Shown one piece after another: positions 51,244 to 60,338 of a stretch of 64,000 nucleotides of DNA (position 1 is its first letter; each line of letters starts with the position of its first letter). Both the position numbers and the translations under genes were made by a program. This stretch comes from JABWCQ01 sp964587105 (GTDB lineage Bacteria > Electryoneota > RPQS01), in assembly GCA_964587105.1 (NCBI GenBank), contig CAZPKG010000007.1, positions 98,868-162,867 on the forward strand, given 5' to 3'. Under the pieces are notes generated by a model. The model had not been told where the DNA came from. It saw only the letters and a list, made by a program, of their open reading frames with translations, and searched no databases.

Positions 51244-52431
51244 ATGAAAAGATTTAGCGCGTTTGTTTTGCTTGCCGTTTTGATTTCGACCGCCGCGTAT
51301 GCACTTCCACCCTGTGAAGCAACCGGCTGCCGCACTCAGACACAAGGCGGCTGGGGCAACGATTGTCACGGTGACAACCCCGGTTGCTATCGTGACGCAC
51401 ATTTTGCCGAAGCTTTCCCCACCGGCTTGACCATCGGCGGCACGTTTACGATTCATTTCGCGTCTGCCAACGCCGTGCGCATCTTCTTGCCCGCCGGTGG
51501 AACAGGCGCATCACTCACTCAAAATCACACCGATCCCACCAGCACAGAAGCCGGAGTGTTCGCAGGTCAAGTGACAGCGCTCGCACTATCGCTGGGCTTT
51601 TCGGATGCGGGATTACCGGGATTTTGTGATTTGGGAAGTCTCTACTACCTTAGCCCCATCGCCATCGACGGCACACCGTTTTCCGGCATGACTGTCTATG
51701 AATTGTTTGATCTCGCGAACGAAGTTCTCGGCGGCAATCTGAGCAATTTGCCTAACGGTACAACATTGTCGAACTTGAATGACGTGATTACTGCCATCAA
51801 CGAAAACTACGACAACGGCACGACTGACAACGGACATCTCGTGTGCGACATTGAACTCGCCGCCGAAGTAATTTCATTCACCGCCGTCGCACGTGAAGGC
51901 GCGATTGATCTCGCGTGGTCCACCGCATCGGAAAGCGACGTGGAGCAGTTTGAAGTCGAACGCGCCATCAACGACGACTGGACCGTCGTCGGAGTCGTAA
52001 CCGGATTAGGTGACAGCCCCATTGGGCACAACTATCGTTTCGCCGATGAAAACATCGTCAGCGGATCAACTTACAGCTATCGCTTGGCCGAACTTGCCTC
52101 GAACGGAAACCGCAGCACCATGCCGAACGTCGTCACCGTCGAAGCCGGATTCGAATCCGCTCTGCCGACGCAGTTTGCGCTGTTGCAGAACTATCCGAAT
52201 CCATTCAACCCGAGCACGCAGATTTCATTCTCACTGCCGGAAGTTTCGGATGTAACATTGGTGGTGTTTGACGCACTGGGCAGAAACGTGGGCACATTGG
52301 TGAAGGGAACGATGGCGGCAGGAACGCACAACGTCAATTTCGACGCTGCGAATTTGTCGAACGGTATCTACTTCTATCAGCTTAAGGCCGGTGAATTTTC
52401 CGCCGTCCGCAAGATGATGTTGTTGAAATAA
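51244..52431 (+). CDS. Secreted protein with FN3-like segment and sorting domain
   Basis: The preferred ATG (51244) has GAGGAG six bases upstream and begins a 395-residue protein with a signal peptide (about 1-21). A 180-residue N-terminal region with paired cysteines and histidines (C-E-A-T-G-C, D-C-H-G, C-Y-R-D) and G-T-F-T-I-H-F has no family that I recognise. It is followed by an FN3-like segment (E-V-I-S-F-T-A-V-A-R-E-G-A-I) and an N-Y-P-N-P-F-N-P-S-T sorting domain ending M-M-L-L-K. Export and surface attachment are inferred. Upstream gap structure may regulate it. Confidence 0.86.
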   Translation: MKRFSAFVLLAVLISTAAYALPPCEATGCRTQTQGGWGNDCHGDNPGCYRDAHFAEAFPTGLTIGGTFTIHFASANAVRIFLPAGGTGASLTQNHTDPTSTEAGVFAGQVTALALSLGFSDAGLPGFCDLGSLYYLSPIAIDGTPFSGMTVYELFDLANEVLGGNLSNLPNGTTLSNLNDVITAINENYDNGTTDNGHLVCDIELAAEVISFTAVAREGAIDLAWSTASESDVEQFEVERAINDDWTVVGVVTGLGDSPIGHNYRFADENIVSGSTYSYRLAELASNGNRSTMPNVVTVEAGFESALPTQFALLQNYPNPFNPSTQISFSLPEVSDVTLVVFDALGRNVGTLVKGTMAAGTHNVNFDAANLSNGIYFYQLKAGEFSAVRKMMLLK

Positions 52432-52450
52432 TCAACAAATAAACTAACAT

Positions 52451-52488
52451 AAAGCGCCCGTCCGGAATCCGGACGGGCGCTTTTTCAT
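52451..52488. terminator. Bidirectional terminator at 52.45 kb
   Basis: AAAGCGCCCGTCCGG and CCGGACGGGCGCTTT form a 15-base-pair stem around AAT, with T-runs usable in both directions. It serves the cargo gene and the convergent membrane protein gene. Confidence 0.92.
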
Positions 52489-52502
52489 TTACAAGTTGAA
52501 GT

Positions 52503-54485
52503 CTATTTGCCGAGCTTCTGTGCGTACTCCGGCCAATAGCTGTTGTTAGGATCTTCGCGCGAATAGAAGGTCAATAAACTTCGCGCAGACGTGATATCGC
52601 CCGTTTTAGCGACTGAATCCACCAAGCACGCACGTGAAATCCACTTTTTCATGGTATTCCCGTACGCAACTGTCGAATCCACGAGTAGCGCCGTGTCAAC
52701 TAAATCACGCGCACGCGTCAGCTCGCCACGCCGTGCCTGTGCAGTTGCGTAGTAAAACAGGTACCCCGCATACTCTTTGTCAGCTCGCGCAGCCTCCATA
52801 GCATAATATGACGCTTCGTTGATCTTATCGGACAGCTTGTAAGCTTCGGCCAAGTTATGCATATAGCGCGGGTTCTTCTCAGATGCCACAGCTTTCTCCC
52901 ACGCCTCCACACGCTTGTCGAGTTCACCGGTCTTTTGATAGTAGAGCGCGAGGTTTTCCCACCCATAGCCCGAGCGTGAAGCGTCAATATTGAGCAGCGC
53001 TCTGAAGTGCGCGATGGCCGAACTTTCCACCGTCTGCACAACGACCGCCGGAACGAGGATCAAAATAATAATCGCCAACAGGCTTGCGCGCAATCTCGGA
53101 AGCTGAACGGCGTCGAACTCGAGTTGTGAGAATCTCCACGCACCGTAAAACAACATCGGCCAAAGCGCAGCGGTCACAATATCCCAGTCGCGCGCCATAC
53201 CTAAATTCGGGCTGAACACCGCCGCAAAAAACGCGCTCGCTCCGGCGGCAAGCAGCAGGAAATTCTCTTGGTTGTTCGTGCGAATACCGTCCGAGTTTCT
53301 GCGGGTAAGCACGAGCGCAATCACCGCCGCGCCGCATGACCACCACAGAAGATTGATCAGATCGATAACATGCCGAATCGAGAAAAGTGCATATCCGTCT
53401 TTCACCCACATCGGCAAGAGTGGCAACACGCTGATCCACCCGCGCCAACCCTTGACATAAAGATAGCCAAGCAAACCCAGCGCAAGAAACACGATGATGA
53501 GAAGTTTCATCCGCTTAAATTGCGCGGTGTGGTCGTTCATCTCTTGGTCGCGCTGTTCAAAATGCATCGTCCACAGCAAATACATCAGCGCGGGCAGCAG
53601 CACGATCGCCATGAAGTGCATCGCCACGGCCAACGCGAACAGCATCATCGGCAGAATCGGAATGGTGCGCGGCGGTTCCATCGCTTTCAATCCGGCGATT
53701 AGAAACAGAATAATTGCCAACGTGACCCAAGCATAGTTCTCGACATATCCGAAATACGCCAACCAACCGCCGCACGATAGAATCATCAGCCAGAATACGC
53801 TCGGTTCAAGCTCTTTGCGCTCCCGCACAAATCGCAACAGCAACAGCGCCAGCAGCACACCCGCGATGGCTGACAAAATTCGGTAACACCACATCGCCAG
53901 TACCCGGTACTTTAATTGCCGTTCCACGCGCGCTTGTTGTCCCGCGCGTCCCTGCTCAACCTTGATGTCCGGACCGAACAATTCCATTGCGACGCGAAAC
54001 GCGCCTTCGTGCAAAAGCATTGTGCCCGGCTCTTTTTGCGAGAAGAATCTGCCGGGCGGAATGCGTTCATTGGATTCGAGCATGTCGCCGATATGCGCCA
54101 GCCGTGTCAGGCAAAGTTGACCGTCGCCCAACAAGCTGCCTTGCACGCTCAACAGAATAAACACGCCGAATACAACAGCCGCCAGAACTTTCGGCTTAAT
54201 TGAAATCCTGCGCCAGAGATTGTGTTCGACAATTCGTATGCCATAAGGTGACAACAACACTGCGGCCAACAATAGTAACGGCAATGCGAGCGCCAAGTGC
54301 ATAAACGCAAATTGATGCACAGCCCACACCCGCCACTCAGGAACAATTAACGCCAACACCGACAACACCAGCGTGGTCACGCCAAACCACCAAATTGCCG
54401 TGATGACTTTATTGTCGGCAGGCGTTTTGGCAATTGGGGTTATCGCTTGAATCTGCTCAGTTTTGGGCGACTTGTGCTTGGCCAT
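52503..54485 (-). CDS. Polytopic membrane protein with C-terminal TPR-like repeats
   Basis: A 660-residue protein with about 11-12 transmembrane segments (residues about 30-480) and a hydrophilic C-terminus (about 490-660) in the style of tetratricopeptide repeats (G-Y-G-W-E-N-L-A-L-Y-Y-Q-K-T-G, H-N-L-A-E-A-Y-K-L). The membrane part is of GT-C glycosyltransferase type by layout. No catalytic motif is certain. It is the last of three minus-strand genes with overlapping ends (29 bases with the preceding gene), so a joint role in making a surface polysaccharide is plausible. Confidence 0.75.
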   Translation of the reverse strand: MAKHKSPKTEQIQAITPIAKTPADNKVITAIWWFGVTTLVLSVLALIVPEWRVWAVHQFAFMHLALALPLLLLAAVLLSPYGIRIVEHNLWRRISIKPKVLAAVVFGVFILLSVQGSLLGDGQLCLTRLAHIGDMLESNERIPPGRFFSQKEPGTMLLHEGAFRVAMELFGPDIKVEQGRAGQQARVERQLKYRVLAMWCYRILSAIAGVLLALLLLRFVRERKELEPSVFWLMILSCGGWLAYFGYVENYAWVTLAIILFLIAGLKAMEPPRTIPILPMMLFALAVAMHFMAIVLLPALMYLLWTMHFEQRDQEMNDHTAQFKRMKLLIIVFLALGLLGYLYVKGWRGWISVLPLLPMWVKDGYALFSIRHVIDLINLLWWSCGAAVIALVLTRRNSDGIRTNNQENFLLLAAGASAFFAAVFSPNLGMARDWDIVTAALWPMLFYGAWRFSQLEFDAVQLPRLRASLLAIIILILVPAVVVQTVESSAIAHFRALLNIDASRSGYGWENLALYYQKTGELDKRVEAWEKAVASEKNPRYMHNLAEAYKLSDKINEASYYAMEAARADKEYAGYLFYYATAQARRGELTRARDLVDTALLVDSTVAYGNTMKKWISRACLVDSVAKTGDITSARSLLTFYSREDPNNSYWPEYAQKLGK

Positions 54486-56226
54486 GAGGTACTTTACTTA
54501 AGGCGTCGCGGCGTTCTTGCTCAACGACGCGCCGACTCTCAATCGTGAAGATGAAGAAATGCGCGAACGAAATCGTATAAACAAACGTCCAAAACAACAG
54601 AATATACACGAACGGGGCTACGGCCTCCGTGCGAGCCATGTGAAACAGCAATCCGCCGACAACTAACAGCGCGGCGAAAATGTAACTTTGTGGAGTCTTC
54701 CAAAACGGTCGATGTTCGTGAATGGCTTTCTTCGGCGCAGGAATAAATATCTTTACATTGCCGAAAACGCCGCGCAGCACAGAGGTGACATATACGGGTA
54801 ACGTGTTCGCGAGCAATCCTTGCAACAACACAAGATTTCGCAGCGAGTATCCGCGCAGCCGCATATGCACATACGGAAACAGCGCTACCGCAACATACAG
54901 CGGGTAAACTGACAAGTAAACGTAGTCGATGGGCCGCATGGTGGGCTGCAAATACCAATCGGCTCCGCCAATTCCGAAGCGCACAAACAACAGTAACAAC
55001 ATCGGCACCGTGGCAAGATAACCCAGCGCGAGTGTCACAAAATAATATCCCGACGACCACAAATAATCCACCGCGATCTTTGCCGGAACACGATTTTTGC
55101 TCCACAGGTTTTTCCACACGATTCGCGCAACCGAGGTATTGCCGGTGGCCCAACGGCGCTGCTGTTTCCAATAGCCGTACACCGTCGTCGGTCCCATACC
55201 GATGGCGTAGGCCTTGCGATGATAGAGCGACCTCCACCCTTTCGCGTGCAGCCAAAACGACGTCATCAAATCTTCAGACACCGTATGCTCATCCCATCCG
55301 CCTACGCTGTCGAGTGCGTCAATTCTCATCACAAAATTTGATCCGCAGCATAGCGCCTGCTCATTTGCGCCTTTGGCCTCCATCACCGAATCATAGAGCA
55401 GCATCTCTTGCATCGCTGCCGCGCGTGTTGTCCACGTCTCTTCGGCATTCGCGTAAAGCTGCGGCGTCTGCACAAATGCAAGCCCGCCGTCCTGTTCCAG
55501 AAGCGGCACAAGTTCGCGCAAAGCCTCCGGCTTGATTTCGTGATCGACGTCAAAAATCGCGACGTACTTCGCATTCCCGCGCAATGCAGGCAGCGAGTCA
55601 TTCAGCGCTCCGGCTTTGTGCCCGCGGTTGGGAATGTGGTGAACAGCGACACCCAACTCTTCAGCAACTCTGGCGCACGCTGCCTTGTTCTCAGGAGTAC
55701 GCGAATTTTCGACTAAGTAGGCGCGATAGTTCGGATAGTCAAGCTGTTTCACCGTGCGTAAACTGCGCTCGAGAATTTCCGGATCCTCATCGCAACACGC
55801 GATCATGATAAGCACTTCCGGAGCAGGCTCTGACAGCGGCAGCGTCGGAGGCAGTGTGTAACGATGCGTTGCGCGCCAACAATAGAAGATGTACAGAAGC
55901 CAGTGCGTCAGCACCAGAAATTCGCAGCCAAGCAGAATGAACAGGCCAAACGCATGAACTGGTTCCCAACCGGTCGCATGCAAGCTTGCCGTGTTTGCAA
56001 TTTGTTCCAAAACGTATTTGACAAACGGGATTCGCAAGCCTTGCACAAAAACAAACACGATAGCCATCACAAAGAACCAGGCGGTTACTGTGCGGCGCAG
56101 CGCGGGTGTGCGACGGTAGCGATCGAACACCGTGTTGATCTCCGTGCGCGGTTTATAGCCCAGTATAATCAGCGCGGCTAACATCAACAGCACGAGCGCG
56201 GCGTAAATTCCGATTGATAGAATCAT
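54457..56226 (-). CDS. Membrane family 2 glycosyltransferase, cellulose synthase-like
   Basis: A 589-residue protein with two N-terminal helices, a cytoplasmic GT2 domain and several C-terminal helices. Key motifs are I-A-C-C-D-E-D (nucleotide loop), I-F-D-V-D-H-E (metal-binding D-x-D), S-E-D-L-M-T-S-F and Q-Q-R-R-W (Q-x-x-R-W), the hallmarks of processive glycosyltransferases such as cellulose synthase. It probably polymerises or extends a sugar chain across the inner membrane. The stop and start overlap with flanking genes (four and 29 bases), so all three are co-expressed. Confidence 0.9.
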   Translation of the reverse strand: MILSIGIYAALVLLMLAALIILGYKPRTEINTVFDRYRRTPALRRTVTAWFFVMAIVFVFVQGLRIPFVKYVLEQIANTASLHATGWEPVHAFGLFILLGCEFLVLTHWLLYIFYCWRATHRYTLPPTLPLSEPAPEVLIMIACCDEDPEILERSLRTVKQLDYPNYRAYLVENSRTPENKAACARVAEELGVAVHHIPNRGHKAGALNDSLPALRGNAKYVAIFDVDHEIKPEALRELVPLLEQDGGLAFVQTPQLYANAEETWTTRAAAMQEMLLYDSVMEAKGANEQALCCGSNFVMRIDALDSVGGWDEHTVSEDLMTSFWLHAKGWRSLYHRKAYAIGMGPTTVYGYWKQQRRWATGNTSVARIVWKNLWSKNRVPAKIAVDYLWSSGYYFVTLALGYLATVPMLLLLFVRFGIGGADWYLQPTMRPIDYVYLSVYPLYVAVALFPYVHMRLRGYSLRNLVLLQGLLANTLPVYVTSVLRGVFGNVKIFIPAPKKAIHEHRPFWKTPQSYIFAALLVVGGLLFHMARTEAVAPFVYILLFWTFVYTISFAHFFIFTIESRRVVEQERRDALSKVPHGQAQVAQN

Positions 56227-57845
56227 AAATTAAGTGAATCCGGCAACAGTGGGCCATATTCAATCTGTCGGGCCGTACGTTCTCGAAGCGTGATTTTCAG
56301 CGGGCAAATCCAGAACCCATTCGGATTTATGTCTTCCGTCAAATGCAAATCCACCGTTCGGACGTCCTTTCCCCAAGTGTTGATGAGAGTCAGCATATCC
56401 CGATATGATTCGCGTTTGCTCTCATAAGAATCCACAACCCACACTCGCTCCGCATTCTGCAGCAGTGGCTCCAAAGCTTGCACGGAATCGGCGCGTACAA
56501 CCTGTTCCCGCAGGTGCGGAAGAAGATAGTGGCGGATCGGGACTTCCGTGAATGGCGGATAGGGAATAACAATGTCCGTAGAAGTGATGCGCGCAGAAAG
56601 ATATTCTCCCGCTTGCCGCCACGGGTCTTTGTCAACTTTGGTGTAGTAATTCCACAGCGGATAGATCGTCAATCCGAGCAGCGTCAAGACAAACAGCTGT
56701 CTCGGCAACGCTTGTAAGCTCGCTGAAGCGGTTGCCATCAAGAAGATAACAATCAGCAAACCCGGAATCGTGTAACGCAAAACAAAAATCGGCGTTACCG
56801 CAAATGAAACGATCCACGGCACAACCCAAAATGAAATCCCCAGAATGAACAAGAAGATGAACGCTAAGCGCAGACGCGGCTCGCTATAAAACCGTAAGGC
56901 AGCCAGCACCGACACCAATACAATTGCCGCCGCTCCGACATATGGATTCATGAAATACTTGACCGGAGCCTCAAACAGATCTCGCACGGTCGGCAACTGA
57001 ATCCAGCTTGCCATCGTCTCCCCGCCCATCTTGTTGAACATCGCCGCCGCATTTTGTGCAGTTTCCGGAATACACAACAAGCCCAAGAACAGTAGCGTAA
57101 GATAGAACGGTTTGGGATAGCGTCCCGCTCCGCGATACTCCCGCTCCCGTCTAAACGCCAAATAGATGAGAATCTCGCTGAAGATTAAGAACACCGCGAA
57201 GACGTGTGTGTAATAGGCCAAAGTTGTTACCAGAATATATCCCCAAGCCAGCGGCCAGCGGTGTTGGCGCATCAGTGTAAGCAACAAAATATATGAGGCC
57301 ACACACAGGAACAGTAAAAGCGCGTAGGGCCGCGCTTCTTGTGAATAATAGATGGCATATGGATGCACCGCAAAAAACAGCGCGGCCAGAATCGCGCCGG
57401 TGCTCGTGAACAACTGCCGTCCGAGTGTATAGACCAACGGAATCGTCAGCGTTCCCCAAATCACTGACCAGAATCGCACTGAGATTTCACCCGTCCCGAA
57501 AATCAGCCCCCAGAACTTCACCCACATATAATAGACGGGGCCTTGCGTCTCCGAATCCCAGCCGAATAGCAAATCCCCAACGGTATCGTGGACTCGTTTG
57601 GCCGTGACCAGTTCGTCCAGCCACAAACTCTCCTGCGCCAGCCCGTACATCCGCAAAGCAAATCCCAATAGAAGGATCAGCCATAGCCAGCGCGAGTTTT
57701 CGGCTTCAGACCTTAGCACGGACAGTATGTGATTGTGGGGAGCGCATTTGCCATATAATTTCACAAAATACAGGTTACAGCGCAGAATCTCAAGGCAGAT
57801 TGTCCCGCAAATTGCAATGACAACGGAAAATTGGTTTATTACCAA
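56223..57845 (-). CDS. Membrane glycosyltransferase of the PMT/ArnT type
   Basis: About 500-540 residues with at least ten transmembrane segments. E-S-L-W-L-D-E-L-V-T-A-K at the first lumenal loop carries the acidic pair (D-E) of polyprenyl-phosphate-dependent GT-C enzymes; Y-Y-S-Q-E-A-R-P-Y-A-L is also typical. The ATG at 57845 lies in a palindrome in the divergent promoter region and the first 42 residues look atypical, so a later start (for example GTG at 57719) is likely. It is the first gene of the three-gene glycosyltransferase cluster. Confidence 0.85.
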   Translation of the reverse strand: MVINQFSVVIAICGTICLEILRCNLYFVKLYGKCAPHNHILSVLRSEAENSRWLWLILLLGFALRMYGLAQESLWLDELVTAKRVHDTVGDLLFGWDSETQGPVYYMWVKFWGLIFGTGEISVRFWSVIWGTLTIPLVYTLGRQLFTSTGAILAALFFAVHPYAIYYSQEARPYALLLFLCVASYILLLTLMRQHRWPLAWGYILVTTLAYYTHVFAVFLIFSEILIYLAFRREREYRGAGRYPKPFYLTLLFLGLLCIPETAQNAAAMFNKMGGETMASWIQLPTVRDLFEAPVKYFMNPYVGAAAIVLVSVLAALRFYSEPRLRLAFIFLFILGISFWVVPWIVSFAVTPIFVLRYTIPGLLIVIFLMATASASLQALPRQLFVLTLLGLTIYPLWNYYTKVDKDPWRQAGEYLSARITSTDIVIPYPPFTEVPIRHYLLPHLREQVVRADSVQALEPLLQNAERVWVVDSYESKRESYRDMLTLINTWGKDVRTVDLHLTEDINPNGFWICPLKITLRERTARQIEYGPLLPDSLNL

Positions 57846-57847
57846 TT
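57829..57847. promoter_or_regulatory. Palindrome in the divergent promoter region
   Basis: AATTGGT-TTATT-ACCAATT is a perfect seven-base inverted repeat between the divergent glycosyltransferase cluster and the pentose phosphate operon. It is a candidate operator for either. Confidence 0.35.
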
Positions 57848-57909
57848 CACGCGACCCGCTCTGTGGGTCTCATTCTGAATCATAAACATCTATTGAATAA
57901 AGGTTTACA

Positions 57910-58809
57910 ATGAAACTCGGATTTGTCGGACTGGGGAAAATGGGGGGCAATATGGTCGAGCGACTGTTGCGCGGAGGCCACACTTGCATCGTCACCAACC
58001 GGTCACAGGAAGCGATCGATGTCGCGGTCTCAAAAGGGGCCATCGGGGCTAAAGATTTGGCGGACGTGGTCTCCAAGCTCGATGGCCCAAAAGTCGTGTG
58101 GCTAATGATCCCGGCCGGCGCGGCCGTGGATGAGGCCATTGCCAAACTGAAGACGATGCTCAAGCCCGGCGATGTGATCGTGGACGGCGGCAACTCAAAT
58201 TTCCGCGATTCAATGCGGCGCGGCGAAGACCTGCAAGCTCACGGAATCCACTTCATGGATTCAGGAACCTCCGGCGGCGTGTGGGGATTGAAAGTCGGCT
58301 ATTGTCTAATGGTCGGCGGAAGCGAGGCCGCCTTCAAACTCCTCGAACCTGCGCTGAAAACGCTTGCACCTGAAAATGGCTACATGCATTGCGGCCCAGT
58401 CGGCTCAGGACATTTTGTCAAGATGGTGCATAACGGCGTCGAGTACGCGATCATGCAATCGTATGCCGAAGGTTTTGAGCTGATGCATCGCGGTCCGTTC
58501 CCGATCGACTTGCCCGCCGTGTCAAAACTTTGGGAGAACGGCAGCGTTGTGCGCTCGTGGTTGCTCGAATTAGCCACGCTCGCGTTGCAGGATGACCCCA
58601 AACTTGAAAAGGTCAAACCGTGGGTGGCCGACTCAGGTGAAGGCCGTTGGACTGTGCATGAATGCGTGGACTATGCTGTTCCCGCTCCGACAATCGCGGC
58701 GGCGTTGTTTGCGCGGTTTGCATCGCGTGACGAAGAAGGCTTTGGGTTGAGATTACTGAGCGCGCTCCGTAATCAATTCGGCGGCCATGCCATGAAAACA
58801 GAGAAATGA
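57910..58809 (+). CDS. gnd: 6-phosphogluconate dehydrogenase, decarboxylating (short form)
   Basis: A 299-residue protein with G-F-V-G-L-G-K-M-G-G-N-M (Rossmann fingerprint) at the N-terminus and D-S-G-T-S-G-G-V-W-G, the 6-phosphogluconate-binding loop. It is of the short YqeC/GndA class (about 300 residues) rather than the long Gnd (about 470), and this class is often NAD-linked. It converts 6-phosphogluconate to ribulose 5-phosphate and CO2. It is the first gene of a four-gene operon that overlaps zwf by four bases (ATGA). Confidence 0.95.
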   Translation: MKLGFVGLGKMGGNMVERLLRGGHTCIVTNRSQEAIDVAVSKGAIGAKDLADVVSKLDGPKVVWLMIPAGAAVDEAIAKLKTMLKPGDVIVDGGNSNFRDSMRRGEDLQAHGIHFMDSGTSGGVWGLKVGYCLMVGGSEAAFKLLEPALKTLAPENGYMHCGPVGSGHFVKMVHNGVEYAIMQSYAEGFELMHRGPFPIDLPAVSKLWENGSVVRSWLLELATLALQDDPKLEKVKPWVADSGEGRWTVHECVDYAVPAPTIAAALFARFASRDEEGFGLRLLSALRNQFGGHAMKTEK

Positions 58810-60338
58810 CGGACACGCTTCAGAATCCCTTTCGCAGCGGCATGTTGATGGAACATCCCGCCGACGCGTGCATACTGGTTATCTTTGGCGGAACGGGTGA
58901 TCTCGCTCAGCGTAAACTCTTTCCGTCACTCGCTCATCTCGTGCGCGAAGGCAGGCTTTCGGAGCAGACGCAATTCCTGTGCGTTTCCCGCAAGGACCTC
59001 GATCAAAATGTATTCCGCGACGAAGTATTGAAGAACGCGCGCGCGCTTGCACCGGGCTCCATTCCTGATGAAGAGTTTGCAGCCAAATTCGCCAATCGCA
59101 TCTTCACCGTCACCGATGCGGCGGAGAATGGCAAGTTTGACAAATTGCGCTGGCGCTTAGGTGAAATGGCCGGAGCGGGCGGGCCCAAAAATCATCTGAT
59201 CTATCTCTCGATTCCGCCAACGGGCTATGCTCCGACGATTGCCGCGCTCGGCGCCGTAGGATTGGCCAATCCCGAAGCGGGTGCGTGGAGCAGAATCATC
59301 ATCGAGAAACCGTTTGGCCGCGATTTCGACAGCGCCGAAGCCTTGAACAGTTCGGCCGCTGCGGTGTTTCGTGAAGAGCAGATCTATCGCATCGATCACT
59401 ACCTCGGCAAAGAGACCGTGCAAAACATCTTGGTGTTGCGATTGGCCAATACGCTCTTTGAACCGATTTGGAATCATCACTACGTTGATCATATTGCGAT
59501 AACGGCGTCGGAAGCGTTAGGTGTTGAAGAACGCGCGCAATACTATGAAGAGTCCGGCGCGCTTCGTGATATGATTCAAAATCACCTGATGCAGATTCTC
59601 GCGATGGTCGCCATGGAGCGACCCGCAAGTCTCGCCGCCGAAGCGATTCGCGACGAGAAACGCAAAGTGCTCGAATCCGTCAGGCCGTTCACCGAGCAGG
59701 ACGTCCCGAACGTCGCCGTGCGCGCGCAGTATGCCGCAGGTGCGGTGGCCGGAAAAGCAGTGGTGGGTTATCTGAGCGAAAACGGCGTCAAACCCAATTC
59801 GCGCACGGAAACATACGCGGCCTTGAAACTGCATATTGATAATTGGCGCTGGAGCGGCGTCCCGTTTTATTTGCGCACTGGAAAACGACTGGCCAAGCGC
59901 GTGACGGAAGTCGCAATTGTCTTTCGCAAAGTTCCGCACATGGTATTTGCGCAGTCTCCGGTGGACCGACTCGAACAAAATGTGCTCGCGATCCGCATTC
60001 AGCCCAACGAAGGCATCAGCCTAAAGTTTGAAGCCAAACTGCCCGGCCATGCGCTCCACGTTCGGCCGGTCGAAATGGATTTTCGCTACGGCACGTCGTT
60101 CGGTGGAAGATTGTCCGACGCCTACGAGCGATTGTTGCTCGATGCAATGATCGGTGATCAGACGTTGTTTGCGCGCCGCGATTCAGTTGAAGAGGGTTGG
60201 CGAATCGTCCAGCCTGTGCTGAATGCGTGGGCCAATGACAACAACGATCCGCTGCCGCAATACGTTGCCGGAAGTTGGGGACCGTCTGAAGCGGACGTCT
60301 TGCTCGCCGCTCAAAACCATCGTTGGAGAAAACTGTGA
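58806..60338 (+). CDS. zwf: Glucose-6-phosphate 1-dehydrogenase
   Basis: A 510-residue enzyme with I-F-G-G-T-G-D-L-A-Q-R-K-L (NADP+-binding) at about residues 26-38, R-I-D-H-Y-L-G-K-E (substrate and catalytic histidine) near residue 200, and I-I-E-K-P-F-G. Length and motifs are typical. It oxidises glucose 6-phosphate to 6-phosphogluconolactone and makes NADPH. Starts in the gnd stop (ATGA) and its stop overlaps opcA. Confidence 0.97.
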   Translation: MTDTLQNPFRSGMLMEHPADACILVIFGGTGDLAQRKLFPSLAHLVREGRLSEQTQFLCVSRKDLDQNVFRDEVLKNARALAPGSIPDEEFAAKFANRIFTVTDAAENGKFDKLRWRLGEMAGAGGPKNHLIYLSIPPTGYAPTIAALGAVGLANPEAGAWSRIIIEKPFGRDFDSAEALNSSAAAVFREEQIYRIDHYLGKETVQNILVLRLANTLFEPIWNHHYVDHIAITASEALGVEERAQYYEESGALRDMIQNHLMQILAMVAMERPASLAAEAIRDEKRKVLESVRPFTEQDVPNVAVRAQYAAGAVAGKAVVGYLSENGVKPNSRTETYAALKLHIDNWRWSGVPFYLRTGKRLAKRVTEVAIVFRKVPHMVFAQSPVDRLEQNVLAIRIQPNEGISLKFEAKLPGHALHVRPVEMDFRYGTSFGGRLSDAYERLLLDAMIGDQTLFARRDSVEEGWRIVQPVLNAWANDNNDPLPQYVAGSWGPSEADVLLAAQNHRWRKL

